In this document: piece after piece, positions 45,200 to 56,169 of the stretch
Position numbering within the stretch: position 1 is the stretch's first letter
Layout: each line of letters begins with the position of its first letter
NCBI GenBank assembly: GCA_011799875.1
Contig: CM022298.1
Span: 191,726,423 to 191,790,422, forward strand
Origin: Thinopyrum elongatum
Lineage: Eukaryota; Streptophyta; Magnoliopsida; Poales; Poaceae
Length of the DNA stretch: 64,000 bases
Direction of reading: 5' to 3'
Notes under the pieces: generated by a model
What the model was told of the DNA's origin: nothing
Seen by the model: only the letters and a program-made list of their open reading frames with translations
Databases searched by the model: none
Program-made: the position numbers and the translations under genes

Positions 45200-48024
45200 T
45201 GGAGTCGCGCTCATGGTCTAAACCTTGCCATGCCCCTAATTCAGCTGCACTTGTTTGCAAAAAGCTCAAGACGCTTCGATATGATCTCAAACATTGGAGT
45301 CGGGGCATCTCCAACCTGAAAATCATGATCCAGAACAGTAATGAAGCGCTGGCCGGATTAGATGATCTTGAGGACAAGAGAGTTCTTTTCATTCAAGAAG
45401 CAAACTTCAGACGAATCCTAAAGTTGCATCTAAACCAACTGCTCAAATATCAAAACAAGTATTGGAGGAAGAGGTGTACTGTCAGATACTTCAGATTTGC
45501 TGATGAAAACACTAAACTTTTTCAGTCACTTGCGACTGAGAGATTTAGACACAACTCCATTGACAATTTGCGCGAGGGTGACGCGGTTGTGAGTGATCAT
45601 GCTGGCAAGGAGGGTGTGCTGTACAGAACTTACAAAGAGCGGTTGGGCTCCTCTAGGCCTACCAACATGCACTTTGATCTTCGCCGAATCATCCGTCGGG
45701 TTGAAGGTTTGCATGAGCTCTCGGCCCCCTTTTCTAAGGAAGAGATCGATGCCGTAGTTAAGGGAATGACAACTGACAGGGCCCCTGGCCCCGATGGATT
45801 TAATGGCTGCTTTCTTAAGAGCTGCTGGCAGATTATCAAGGAGGACTTTTATAAAATGTGTCAAGAATTTTATGAGGGCAAGCTTGATATAACCAGTATT
45901 AGTGAAGGGTATATCACCTTGATACCGAAAATCTCCTCTCCGGAGACAGCCAATGATTACAGGCCCATTACTCTGCTGAACTGCTGCCTAAAAATCATCA
46001 CGAAAATACTGGCCAACCGCCTGCAAAAAGTTATTCTGAAAATCATTCACAGGAACCAATATGGTTTTATTAAGGGGAGAACCATCCAGGACTGCCTAGC
46101 TTGGACATTTGAATACATTCATCAATGCCAAACATCCTCGCGTGTGATTGTACTCCTTAAACTTGACTTCGCCAAAGCTTTTGATACAGTCGAACATGAG
46201 CCAATGTTGGAGATCATGAGACACATGGGATTTGATGATAGGTGGCTAGGCTGGATGGAATCAATTTTTGCTTTTGGTGTTTCTTCTGTACTCCTAAATG
46301 GAGTACCAGGCAGAAAATTCCAGTGCAAGTGTGGTGTTCGGCAGGGTGACCCTTTGTCGCTGATGATCTTTGTCCTGGCTGTGGATCTGCTCCAAGCTGT
46401 GATCAATGATGCATTTGCTCAAAGTTTGCTTGGCCTGCCTTTCCCATGCAATCGGAGTGGTGATTATCCAGTGGTGCAGTACACGGATGATACAATCCTG
46501 GTGATGCCAGCCTACCCAGATCAAGCTGCTCGCATGAAGTCCATCCTGGTGGATTATGCTGCCTCTGTTGGGCTACAAATCAATTTTCATAAGTCCACTT
46601 TGATTCCCATCAACCTCGACCCGCAGCGTGCGGGTGAGCTGGCCCTCATTTTCGGTTGCACTATTTGATCTCTCCCTTTCACCTACCTGGGCCTCCCCAT
46701 GGGCACGACGAGGCCATCTCTGCTGGAGCTCATGCCATTGGTGCATGGTGTGGAGAGGAAACTATCCACTGCACTATCTTTGATGTCATCCGGGGCCAAG
46801 CTCACCTTGGTCAATTCGACCATCACCTCGATGCTAATCTACGCCATGTGCATGATCAAACTCCACCCAAAGGTTGTTGAGCATCTTGATAAACTGCGCA
46901 GATACTGCATATGGGCCAAGAATACTGATGATGGGATCAAGAACAACTCCCTGGCATCATGGGAGCTGGTTTGTCGACCAAAGCGTAAGGGTGGACTTGG
47001 GGTCATCGATATCAAAACCCAGAACATGGCCCTACTGCTCAAACACCTCTTCAAATTCTATAATCGGGAGGATGTCCCCTGGTTGACGTTGATCTGGGAT
47101 GCATACTACACGAACAAAGTACCACATGCAACCGACCCGGTTGGCTCCTTCTGGTGGCGCGATGTCATGTAGCTCAGTGATATATGTCGTGGGATCACCA
47201 GGGTCACAATTGGAGATGGTTCTTCTTCCTTGTTCTGGAAAGATGCCTGGTATGATGACGATTGTGATGCCCCGCTGATGGAGATCTTCCCCAGAGGTTT
47301 TTATTTCTGCACAAATGAGGACGAGTTTGTGGGGAACGCGCTTGCGGCTACGGATCCAGCTCTGCTCTTTCACCTACCTATATCATCTCAAGCGAGTGAG
47401 GAGATCAGAAAAATTCAACAAGGCTCGATGCATGTGATGCTGGAGATGGACAGTAATGACACCTGGGTGTGTGCCCTTGGGGGAAGATTTTCTTCAAAGA
47501 GGTTTTACAACCACTGCTTCAGAGAAACGGTTGCTGATGAAGCTTTCGTATGGCTTTGGAGAGCCAAGAGCCCGATCAAGTTCAAAATGTTTTGCTGGCT
47601 ACTGCTGGTGGACCGCCTAAACACGAGGAATACGCTGAGACGTAGGCACTACGCTATTGCGGACAATAACTACGCATGCATGCTATGTCAGAATCCCCCC
47701 GAGGAAACTGTTGAGCATCTATTCTTTGCCTGCCCGTTTAGCCAACGGTGCTGGGACAAGGTGGGTGTGCGCTGGCCGACCTCGGGCAACAGGGTTGCTT
47801 TGCTACACGGTGGTAAAGGACAATGGCAGCGACCTATGTTCATGGACATATTTATGATGGCTGCGTGGAGTATATGGAAGGAGAGAAACAACGAGCACTT
47901 CAGGGGGATACCTCACTCATTCGGTTCCTGGCTGGCTAGATTCAAAGACCATTTGAGTCTTCTTGTCCACAGTTGTAGAGAAGAGCTTCGTCCCTTCTTA
48001 GTTACTTACATACAAGGTTTGTGA
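45200..48024 (+). pseudogene. LINE reverse transcriptase (ORF2), three frame-aligned parts
   Basis: A single frame runs to the stop at 48022-48024, interrupted by TGA at 46666-46668 (Gly in relatives) and TAG at 47170-47172. RT motifs in order: DRAPGPDGFNGCFLKSCW, LIPKISSPETANDYRPI, LKLDFAKAFDTVEH, GVRQGDPLSLMIFVLA, then the active-site box QYTDDTILV (usually YADD) and YLGLPMG. The C-terminal zf-RVT domain is at about 47560-47760 (FCWLLLVDRLNTR, CMLCQNPPEETVEHLFFACP). The apurinic endonuclease is missing. The enzyme would copy its own RNA at a nicked chromosomal site. Only two stops in 2.8 kb suggest moderate age. Confidence 0.92.
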
Positions 48025-48059
48025 TACTTGTTACACCCTTACTTAGCCTTGGTCGGGGG

Positions 48060-48655
48060 TGTCGTGGTTCTAAGTCTGACAGTAGAATGGGGGGGTAGGT
48101 ATGAGGAGGCAAGATCCTAGCTACGGTGAGGTTGTGCACGCAAGATTTACGAGTTCAGGCCCTTCTCGGAGGAAGTAACAGCCCTACGTCTCGGTGCCCG
48201 GAGGCTCGGTCGATTGGATTATGCGTGAAGTTATAGGGGGTGCGAACCCTTGTGCCTGAGGAGGGGGGTGGCTTATATAGAGTGCGCCAGGACCCCAACC
48301 GTCCCACATTACAAGGGGTTCAATGTCTATAAAGACAGGACGTTACTGATAATGCCAGCAATAAAGGCAAATAAATGATCATTAAGACTACGGAGTGAAC
48401 GCCTGACCCTTGCCATCCTGAGTGACCTTAGATCTTTTGTCTTCCGAGTGGTTTCTGGTGTGGTCGAGTGAGTACACCCCGGTCAAATGGAATTGGGTTA
48501 TCCGAGTGAACTGTTGGTCGAGTGGGTTGCACCCTGTGGCATTTCAGTCGGTAGATGGTGCTATCCTTTGAATGTCCTTGGCCTTAGGGCAGTGTCCTCG
48601 GGTAAGGGTGTCTAGGTCAGGCCTATTACCCTACCCTAGGTACATGTCTTCGTCA
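48060..48655 (-). repeat. 3' LTR of Tat element
   Basis: Plus-strand edges TGTCGTGGTTC and CTTCGTCA, the same length as the partner. It includes a cluster of CGAGTG-type repeats (48435-48540) and a TATA-like site at 48272-48280. Confidence 0.93.
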
Positions 48656-48670
48656 TTAGCCCCCGAATGG
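48656..48670 (-). other. Polypurine tract of Tat element
   Basis: On the minus strand CCATTCGGGGGCTAA directly precedes the 3' LTR start TGACGAAG. It is the likely plus-strand primer. Confidence 0.7.
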
Positions 48671-49070
48671 ATCTGGGTCCGAGTGGAGAAGGGGTTGAAG
48701 ATGGTTCCGACCCGATTTATATGCTTCAGAGGCATCCTAACCGGGCCGGTGATCTTTGTAAAAACTGCAACTTCATTTTCAGTCGCCTGGGTCCATTCAG
48801 AGGTCGTCAAGTGATTTTTGCTGATAAGCTCTGAGTGTTGGTATGGTATAAGATCCTCGGCGCGATTGGTCACACTGCCGCTTTCCGGATCTCACGGGAT
48901 TCAAAATTTGGAGAAGCGCGCGGGACGAAGAGTACCGCAGTAGACAGAGCGGGTTAGGCAGGGACGCCTCGATTCTCGCGCCACCTTTTTCGCCACGTAT
49001 CCAGCGCGCGACTGTTGCAGGATTTGACTGGATTGCCTGGGCCCACTAGTCAGCCACTCGGGAGCAGGCC

Positions 49071-49079
49071 CATATAAGG
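49071..49079 (+). promoter_or_regulatory. TATA box of the antisense gene
   Basis: CATATAAGG lies 118 bases upstream of the ATG at 49197 on the same strand, with a pyrimidine-rich 5'-UTR-like leader (49105-49160) between. The spacing is ordinary for a plant gene. It is independent of the LTR promoter, which faces the other way. Confidence 0.5.
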
Positions 49080-49196
49080 CGTCGGGGTCGATGAGCCCGG
49101 TACTGTGCTCCCCATCTCCTTCCTCTTCTCCTGTTTCACCATCACATTCGCCGCCACCTTCGACGCCGCCGCCCCGCCCGAGCGCAGCTTGCCGCG

Positions 49197-52100
49197 ATGG
49201 GGAAGGAGAAGACGGCGACCTTGGAGCGTGCGAAGAAAGCGACGGCGGCAGCGAAGGGCAAGAAGACGAGTCGGGGTGGCTCGTCGTCGAGATCCAGCCT
49301 GCCGCCCGGCTGGATCCAGGGCGATTGGATTCGCTCCACGATTCAGCAAGAGGATATGGAGGATCTGGTAGAGGGGGGCTTGATCACCCATGGATCCTGG
49401 AGGCTGCCAGGTGATGAGACCGAGCCGCAGCCGCAAGAGGATGAGTGCGTCCTCCTCGCGACCCACGTCGACCGTGGTTTTTTTCTGCCCCTCATCCTTT
49501 TTTCTGAGGTTTTCTGAACTTTTTCGGGGCTCAACTTCATCACTTTTCTCCGAACACCATCACATACCTTGCTGCGTTTGTCTCCATGTGTGAGAATTTC
49601 CTGGGTTGTCGACCGCATTGGGGTCTCTTCAAACACATCTTTACTTGCCGTCACAGTCTGTGAAAAAGGCCAATCCAAGTGATGAGAGGACGCACGTGAT
49701 CCAGATGTGCGGAGGTCTAGGGATCCAGATGAGAGGAAAAAGCACTTTTCCACCTATGACTCTTCCCGATTCGGCCAGAGGGTGGCAATCGACCTGGTTT
49801 TATTGTAAGGACAAACCAACTCCTGGTCAGTCGACTGGCCTTCCTCTCTTTACCATGGGGCGAATTGAAAAGCCCTCTCCCTTGAAAGTGACTCCAGAAG
49901 AAAAGGCGGAGGTGAATATGTTGGTTGACCGCGTAATCTAACTTGTCCGCGATGGTGTGACTAGCATGGATTTGCTAGAGGTGTTTCTCACTCGCCGCAT
50001 CCAGCCGCTCCAGGCCCGCGATCATCCTATGTGGATGTATTCGGGCGCCGATGATTCTGCTCGGATCCACCCGGAGGAAGTTGCTGAGGAGACGGTGGCG
50101 CGGTGGCTGCAGAGCATTACCGGAAACAAAGACAACCCCAGGGGGTCTAGGAGAATTCCGCCACTCGGCGTTGATAACGAACCAGACAAGGTCAGACCTT
50201 CGATGTCGAGTGACTTTTACTCTAATTTGTAAACTGTCTTTGGATCCGACTGATGCTTGTTCAATTCTTTGCTTCGCAGATATATACTGAGATGTACTCG
50301 ATGCCCAACGGGGAGCAGATCCAGGAAGGAGAAGAGAGCAGAGGCGACAGCGGTGACTGGAACTCCGATGGGGAGAGTGATGAAGAGCACGAAAACTCGA
50401 GCAGTGAGGAGGAGGTCGATTCTCCACCTCGCACGGAAAAGCGTTCCAAGCACAAGCACGACCCAGCAAGTATCCGGGGCAAGGTGGCAGCACCGACTGG
50501 ACAGACTTCGAAGCGCACTCGGACATCTTCTCCGGTGCCGACTGAGAAGGCTCCGAAGCAGCTCAAGACCGCGCCGTCAAAGCCACGGAAGGCTTTGCCC
50601 AAGATCAAGGTTGACGTTCCCGTCGCCTCTGCGTAAGCGTTTCGTTTTCACCCTTTGTTTGAAGAATCTTATATCAGTTGTCGACCCATTCACTTGCTTG
50701 ACCGAGTGAACCTTGATATTTGCAGCGCTGCTACCTCCGGGACTTCTGCTTACCAAGATGATGGTGACAAGGAGATGGAGGACGCGGTCACCTCCAAAGC
50801 GGGTATGACCCCTGTTATCTCATCTTTTCTTTGCTAGCCAATTCTACAGTCGACTGAACTCTTGTGGTTGATTCTTTTGCAGCTCCGCAAAATGTTATTG
50901 AACTTCAAGACGATGATGAAGATGAGCCATAGGAACTCGTGGGTAGGAGGAGTAGGACCTCAGTCAAGAAGGTACCAGCTAGCAAGACGCCTCAGTCGAC
51001 GCCGGCGACGGAACCAACTATCCAGCAATCCGGGGACTTCAACCGTGCCTCCGTTACTTTTGCGAATCCCTTGTCGAGTGTTCATCCTTCATCGTCGACT
51101 GTGCTGGCCCTTGCTTCATTTGTCCAACTTCATGCCTCAAGCTCTCAAGCGACTGCAACTGATACACCGACTGCACCTCCCACCGCCCATCACGTCCCAG
51201 AAGACCAACTGAGTGCTGCCAAGGAGGCTATACGCCAGGCCGGCGTTATGATGGAGCAGATGAAGGTGGTGTGCGAGGCCAGTCAAGCTGCCTATGATGC
51301 CAGCTCAGCACTTCAGGCCAATGTCCAGGTTAGCTTACTTCCGACTGAACTCCATCTTGACGCTTGTTCTGTTAGGATACAATATTTAGAAACTGCTGCT
51401 TTATCCGCAAGACGTCCGTGGATGAGCGTTTTGGAACCTTAATTGCACACCCATTGTCAGTCTGCACACCCGGTGGGTGTTTTAATTTTTGTTGAGTAGT
51501 TTTTCCACTTGAGTCGACTAGGTTGTGCTGATCGAATCTCTGAACCAGTGGGGGCACGCTGAGTGCACCCACTGGGTGTAGTCCCCGAGACCGCCGTCGA
51601 ATGTTTGATTCGGTGGGGGTCTTTTAACAGATCTTTTCCACTCGGACTGGGCAGATCATGCCGAGTGGAACCTTTACCAGTGGGGGCACGCTGAGTGCAC
51701 CCACTGGGTGTAGTCCCCGAGACCGTAGTCGACTGCGGGCAGTCGGCTATGGTCTGAGTTTTATTTTTATTTTATTTTTATTTTTTTGACTGGACGGACC
51801 AAGTCGATTGAAAGAGTCGGACCAGTGGGGGCACGCTGAGTGCACCCACTGGGTGTAGTCCCCGAGACTATTGGCGAATGTTTGATTCAGCAGTAGTCTT
51901 TGTGTCTGCCGACTGACTATCTTCTGAACACAGAAATCTTGTGATCTTGGAGCCCGGTTTGCCGACTTGGAGAAGAAGCAAATCCAGCTCAATCTTGACC
52001 TGGAGTTGGCTCGAAACAACTTGCAGAAGGCTAAGGATGACACTGCTGGTAAGGAGAGTTTGTCGACCGGTTCTCTTGCCATCTTTTCTCCTCCTTTTTG

Positions 52101-52973
52101 TGATTCGAATGTTATTCTTTCTAGAAACAATGAGACAGGCTTTGGAGAAGAAGGACCTTGACCTTGCGGTTGCGAAGAAAACCGCCGAAGACAAAACGAT
52201 GCTTGCCGACCAAAAGATGGCCTCAGCCGGACAGCTGGAGGGAGAGAATGCCAAGCTGAAGGCTGCTCTTGACGAAGCCAACAAAGAAGTGACTCGTCTG
52301 AAGAAGGACAAGCGGACCCTGACCGACAAAGTAGAAGACCTCACCCGCAGGAGGGACGAGCTAGAGAACTACCTGGGAGGACTCGCCAAAAAATTATTCC
52401 TCATGCTTGAAGGTACTTTTCTCTGTGCGATTGGTTTACTTTCATCGACTCATCATACAGCTGTCGACTCATTATTTCTCTGCGAGTGCAGAATTCTGTC
52501 AAGACTTCGAGGAAGAAACTGGGCGAGTCGAGACAAACTTGGACCCCATCAACTCCCCTGTCAAAGATGAAGCAGCCATGAATGTGCTCCGACTGGAGTC
52601 TCGCCTTGCCAGTGCCTTGGAATATCTTGCTCGACTCAAGGTTGCAGTTTCGCGGATTGACGCAGCGCTCTGGCCAGGGGACACGCTCCGAAACGATCTT
52701 GAGTCTCTGATGACTCGACTTAACAAGATTCCTGGTCGAGTGCAGGAGTGGAAGAAGTCTGCTGCTTGATGCGGTGCTGATGTAGCTTTGTCCCTGGTTC
52801 GTGTCCACTGCAAGGAAGCCAGAGAAGAGAAGCTAGCGGCAATCAAGGTCGCCAACACCAAGAAACTCGACTTCCAGTCTTTCATGGAGACCTTCATTGC
52901 TGCTGCTACTCGAATCACAGATGGAATCGACCTGGACGAGTTTGTCGAGCCCACCAGCCCCTCTGCGGAGTGA
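49197..52973 (+). pseudogene. Seven-exon antisense gene of Tat element ('gypsy-type transposon' domain protein)
   Basis: Exons: 49197-50190, 50280-50632, 50726-50802, 50883-51328, 51934-52048, 52125-52412, 52492-52973. All six introns are GT-AG and keep phase. Exon 1 is basic (MGKEKTATLERAKKATAAAK), then matches the plant 'putative gypsy type transposon' domain (GDWIRSTI, HGSWRLPGDE, SMCENFLGCRPHWGLFKHIF, DSARGWQSTWFY). Exons 2-4 are acidic and Ser/Pro-rich with basic NLS-like patches. Exons 5-6 form a long Lys/Glu coiled coil. Exon 7 is helical (DPINSPVKDEAAMNVLRLES). Defects: frameshifts near 49500 and 49655, TAA at 49939, TAG in exon 4 and TGA at 52768. Function is unknown; architecture suggests a nuclear coiled-coil protein. 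Confidence 0.85.
51329..51933 (+). other. Intron 4 of the antisense gene with three repeated hairpins
   Basis: 605 bases between donor CAG|GTTAGC and acceptor GAACACAG. It contains three copies of a unit of about 45 bases ending GTGTAGTCCCCGAGAC. Each holds CAGTGGGGGCAC-GCTGA-GTGCACCCACTG, at 51546-51574, 51678-51706 and 51823-51851. This hairpin has an 11-of-12-bp stem with a 5-base loop. The other five introns are 75-95 bases, so this one has been expanded by the repeats. Confidence 0.8.
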
Positions 52974-52975
52974 AT

Positions 52976-53197
52976 GAAACTTTTATGATCTGATTCAATT
53001 TGCCTCGGTATGCCGAGTGATTCTGTAACCGTAAAACTCCTTCGGGCCTGATGCCCTAGTACTTTGAGCTCCTTCGTCCGAACTTTTATGATCCGGTTCA
53101 ATTTGCCTCGGTATGCCGAGTGATTTTGTAACCGTAAAACTCCTTCGGGCCTGATGCCCGAGTACTTTTAAGCTCCTTCGTCCGAACTTAGTTTGCC
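52976..53197 (+). repeat. Two-copy tandem repeat (about 112 bp) after the antisense gene
   Basis: Two near-identical units (from about 52976 and 53089), each AACTTTTATGATC...TCAATTTGCCTCGG...GTAACCGTAAAACTCC...GGGCCTGATGCCC. The unit includes CTCGGTATGCCGAG, a short hairpin, and GGGCCTGATGCCC, another. This is probably the 3' UTR of the antisense gene. Confidence 0.8.
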
Positions 53198-53324
53198 CTT
53201 AAATATGCTTGTTTTTATTTCCGAGTGGAACTTGTATCTTCACTCGGAACAGACGCAGTTCTGAGGAGAGGATCGCGGATGACCTGCACCTCGTCGTCCT
53301 TGCAGATCAGGATGGAGCATGTTT

Positions 53325-54310
53325 TACACTTAGGCGAGTACAGGACTGCAGCTAAGCCTCCGAGTGAGAGGGTTGCTCATCACTCGGTAGGATTTTTTAA
53401 ACTTAGGCGAGTACAGGACTACAGCTAAGCCCCCGAGTGAGAGGGTTGCTCATCACTCGGTAGGATTTTTTAAACTTAGGCGAGTACAGGACTGCAGCTA
53501 AGCCCCCGAGTGAGAGGGTTGCTCATCACTCGGTAGGATTTTTTAAACTTAGGCGAGTACATGACTGCAGCTAAGCCCCCGAGTGAGAGGGTTGCTCATC
53601 ACTCGTAGGAGTTTTTTTAAACTTAGGCAAGTACAGGACTGCAGCTAAGCCCCCGAGTGAGAGGGTTGCTCATCACTCGTAGATTTTTTAAACTTAGGCA
53701 GTACAGGACTGCACTAAGCCCCCGAGTGAGAGGGTTGCTCATCACTCGGTAGGATTTTTTAAACTTAGGCAGTACAGACTGCGGCTAAGCCCCCGAGTGA
53801 GAGGGTTGCTCATCACTCGGTAGGATTTTTTAAACTTAGGCGAGTACAGGACTGCAGCTAAGCCCCGAGTGAGAGGGTTGCTCATCACTCGGTAGGATTT
53901 TTTTAAACTTAGGCAGTGACAGGACTGCATCTAAGAGCCCCGAGTGAGAGGGTTGCTCATCACTCGGTAGGATTTTTTAAACTAGGCGAGTACAGACTGC
54001 AGCTAAGCCTCCGAGTGAGAGGGTTGCTCATTACTCGGTAGGATTTTTTTAAACTTAGGCAAGTACAGGACTGCAGCTAAGCCCCCGAGTGAGAGGGTTG
54101 CTCATCACTCGGTAGGATTTTTTTAAACTTAGGCAAGTACAGGACTGCAGCTAAGCCCCCGAGTGAGAGGGTTGCTCATCACTCAATAGGATTTTTTAAA
54201 CTTAGGCGAGTATAGGACTGCGGCTAAGCCCCCGAGTGAGAGGGTTGCTCATCACTCGGTAGGATTTTTTAAACTTAGGCGAATCGGATTCGCGGCTAAG
54301 CCACCCACTG
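53325..54310. repeat. Tandem array of about 13 units of 75 bp
   Basis: The unit reads AACTTAGGCGAGTACAGGAC, then TGCAGCTAAGCCCCCGAGTG, then AGAGGGTTGCTCATCACTCG, then GTAGGATTTTTT. Each contains the inverted pair CCGAGTGA / TCACTCGG (8-bp stem, 12-base loop). About 13 units plus a broken last one ending CCACCCACTGGGGGATTTTG. Units differ mainly by one-base indels. It lies between the antisense gene and integrase, where tandem repeats are known in the Tat (Retand-type) lineage. Confidence 0.92.
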
Positions 54311-54423
54311 GGGGATTTTGGACACATGTATTAGTAACAACAATCATTTAGGAGACTGTAAAACCATGTCTTTGATAAACGAACTGAAAGGTACTCTTTA
54401 TTACATCTCATCAGTCTGAACAC

Positions 54424-56169
54424 TTAAGTATAAAAACGGCGGAGTAGCTCTGCATTCCAAGCGCGTGGCTCGTCTTTATTATGCTCCACATTGTAGAGGT
54501 GATACGCTCTGTTGTGGAGCACCTTGGTGACAATGAAGGGACCTTCCCAAGCGGGGGCAAGTTTGTGAGGCCGTTGCTGGTCCACTCGGAGCACAAGGTC
54601 CCCTTCCTGAAATGCTCGACCCTTCACATTTCTGGCATATAATCGACGAAGGTCTTGCTGATAAATGGTCGATCGGATCAAGGCCATCTCTCTTTCTTCT
54701 TCCAGAAGATCAACAGCATCTTCTCGAGCTTGTTCTGCTTTAGCTTCTGAAAAAAGTTCTACTCGGGGCGCATTGTGAAGCAAGTCACTCGGCAGCATAG
54801 CCTCAGCCCCATAGACCATGAAGAAGGGGGTTCGACCAGTCGACCGATTTGGTGTTGTTCTTAATCCCCAAAGGACTGACGGTAGCTCATCTACCCAAGC
54901 GCCGGCCACATGTTTGAGGTCGCGCATCAATCGAGGTTTCAGACCTTTGAGAATCAAACCGTTCGCTCTTTCTGCCTGTCCATTCGACTGAGGGTGGGCG
55001 ACTGAAGCATAGTCGACCCGAGTACCTTGGGATGCACAGAAAGCTCAAAACTCATCAGAATCAAAGTTCGACCCATTATCCATGATGATGCTGTGTGGGA
55101 CTCCATATCTAAATGTTAACCCTCTGATGAAGCTGACCGCAGTACTTGCATCCAGGTTTTTGACAGGTTTAGCTTCGATCCACTTGGTGAACTTGTCAAC
55201 TGCTACAAGCACATGGGTGAAACCACTCCTGCCAGTCTTCAGAGGTCCCACCATATCCAAACCCCAAACAGCGAATGGCCAGACGAGTGGAATGGTCTTC
55301 ACGGCTGAAGCGGGTTTGTGGGACATGTTGGAGTAGAACTGACAGCCCTCACATTTGTCAATTATCTCCTTTGCCATCTCATTTGCCCGCGGCCAATAAA
55401 ACCCTGCTCGATACACTTTGGCCACGATGGCCTGAGAAGACGCATGGTGACCACAGGTTCCCAAGTGAATATCATCGAGGATCATTCGGCCTTCTTCCGG
55501 AGTGATGCATTTCTGAACGACCCCAGTGACACTTTCTCTATAGAGTTGCTCCCCCATTACTGTGAAGGCTTTGGATCGACGGACAATCTGGCGAGCCTCT
55601 TCTTCATCCTCTGGAAGCTCTTTCCTGAGAATATATGCGATATACGGCACTGTCCAATCTGGAATAACAATCAAAACTTCCATGATCAAGTCGACCACAG
55701 CTGGGATTTCAACTTCAGTCGGATCAGTGGAACTTTTAGGTTGTGGGGGCTCTTCTGTGAAGGGATCTTCTTGAACTGATGGTGCGTGAATATGCTTCAA
55801 AAACACATTGCTGGGAATAGGCTCCCACTTGGATCCTATCTTCGCCAAGTCATCAGCTGCTTGATTCTTCAGTCGGGGTATATGGTGGAGCTCTAGCCCT
55901 TCAAACTTCTTTTCTAACTTTCTCACCGCATTGCAATAACCAATCATAGCTTGGCTCCTGATGTCCCACTCCTTCATCACTTGATTAACCACTAAATCTG
56001 AGTCACCGTAAACCATCAGGCGGCGGACGCCGAGTGAAATGGATACGCAACCCATACAAGAGTGCCTCATATTCAGCTTCATTGTTGGAGGAATCAAAAT
56101 GAATCTGGAGAACATATCTGAGGGTGTCGCCTCGTGGAGATACCAGGACCACTCCAGCACCTGAACCAT
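54424..56169 (-). pseudogene. Second RNase H and integrase of Tat element
   Basis: This frame takes over from the RT frame by a single shift between 56169 and 56003. It holds the end of the additional RNase H (VYGDSDLVVNQV, NQAADDLAKIGSKW). The integrase HHCC finger follows (HLGTCGHH, CEGCQFY), then the catalytic domain (LDMVGPLKTGRSGFTHVLVA, TKWIEAKP, DNGSNF). The frame then stops at 55042-55044 (TGA, Arg in relatives) and continues in the same frame from 55041 to 54424 with the late HPQSNGQAERANG, RTTPNRSTGRTPFFMVYGAE and a GPF-type end. Integrase would insert the DNA copy into the chromosome. Confidence 0.9.

Noticed and set aside
49975..50608. Minus-strand frames of 115-183 codons opposite the antisense gene
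   Set aside because: Shadows of exons 1-2, whose protein pattern and splice sites support the plus strand.
53325..54310. Evenly spaced repeats suggesting a CRISPR-like array or coding repeats
   Set aside because: Whole 75-bp units repeat without unique spacers, and indels break any frame. It is a retrotransposon tandem repeat.
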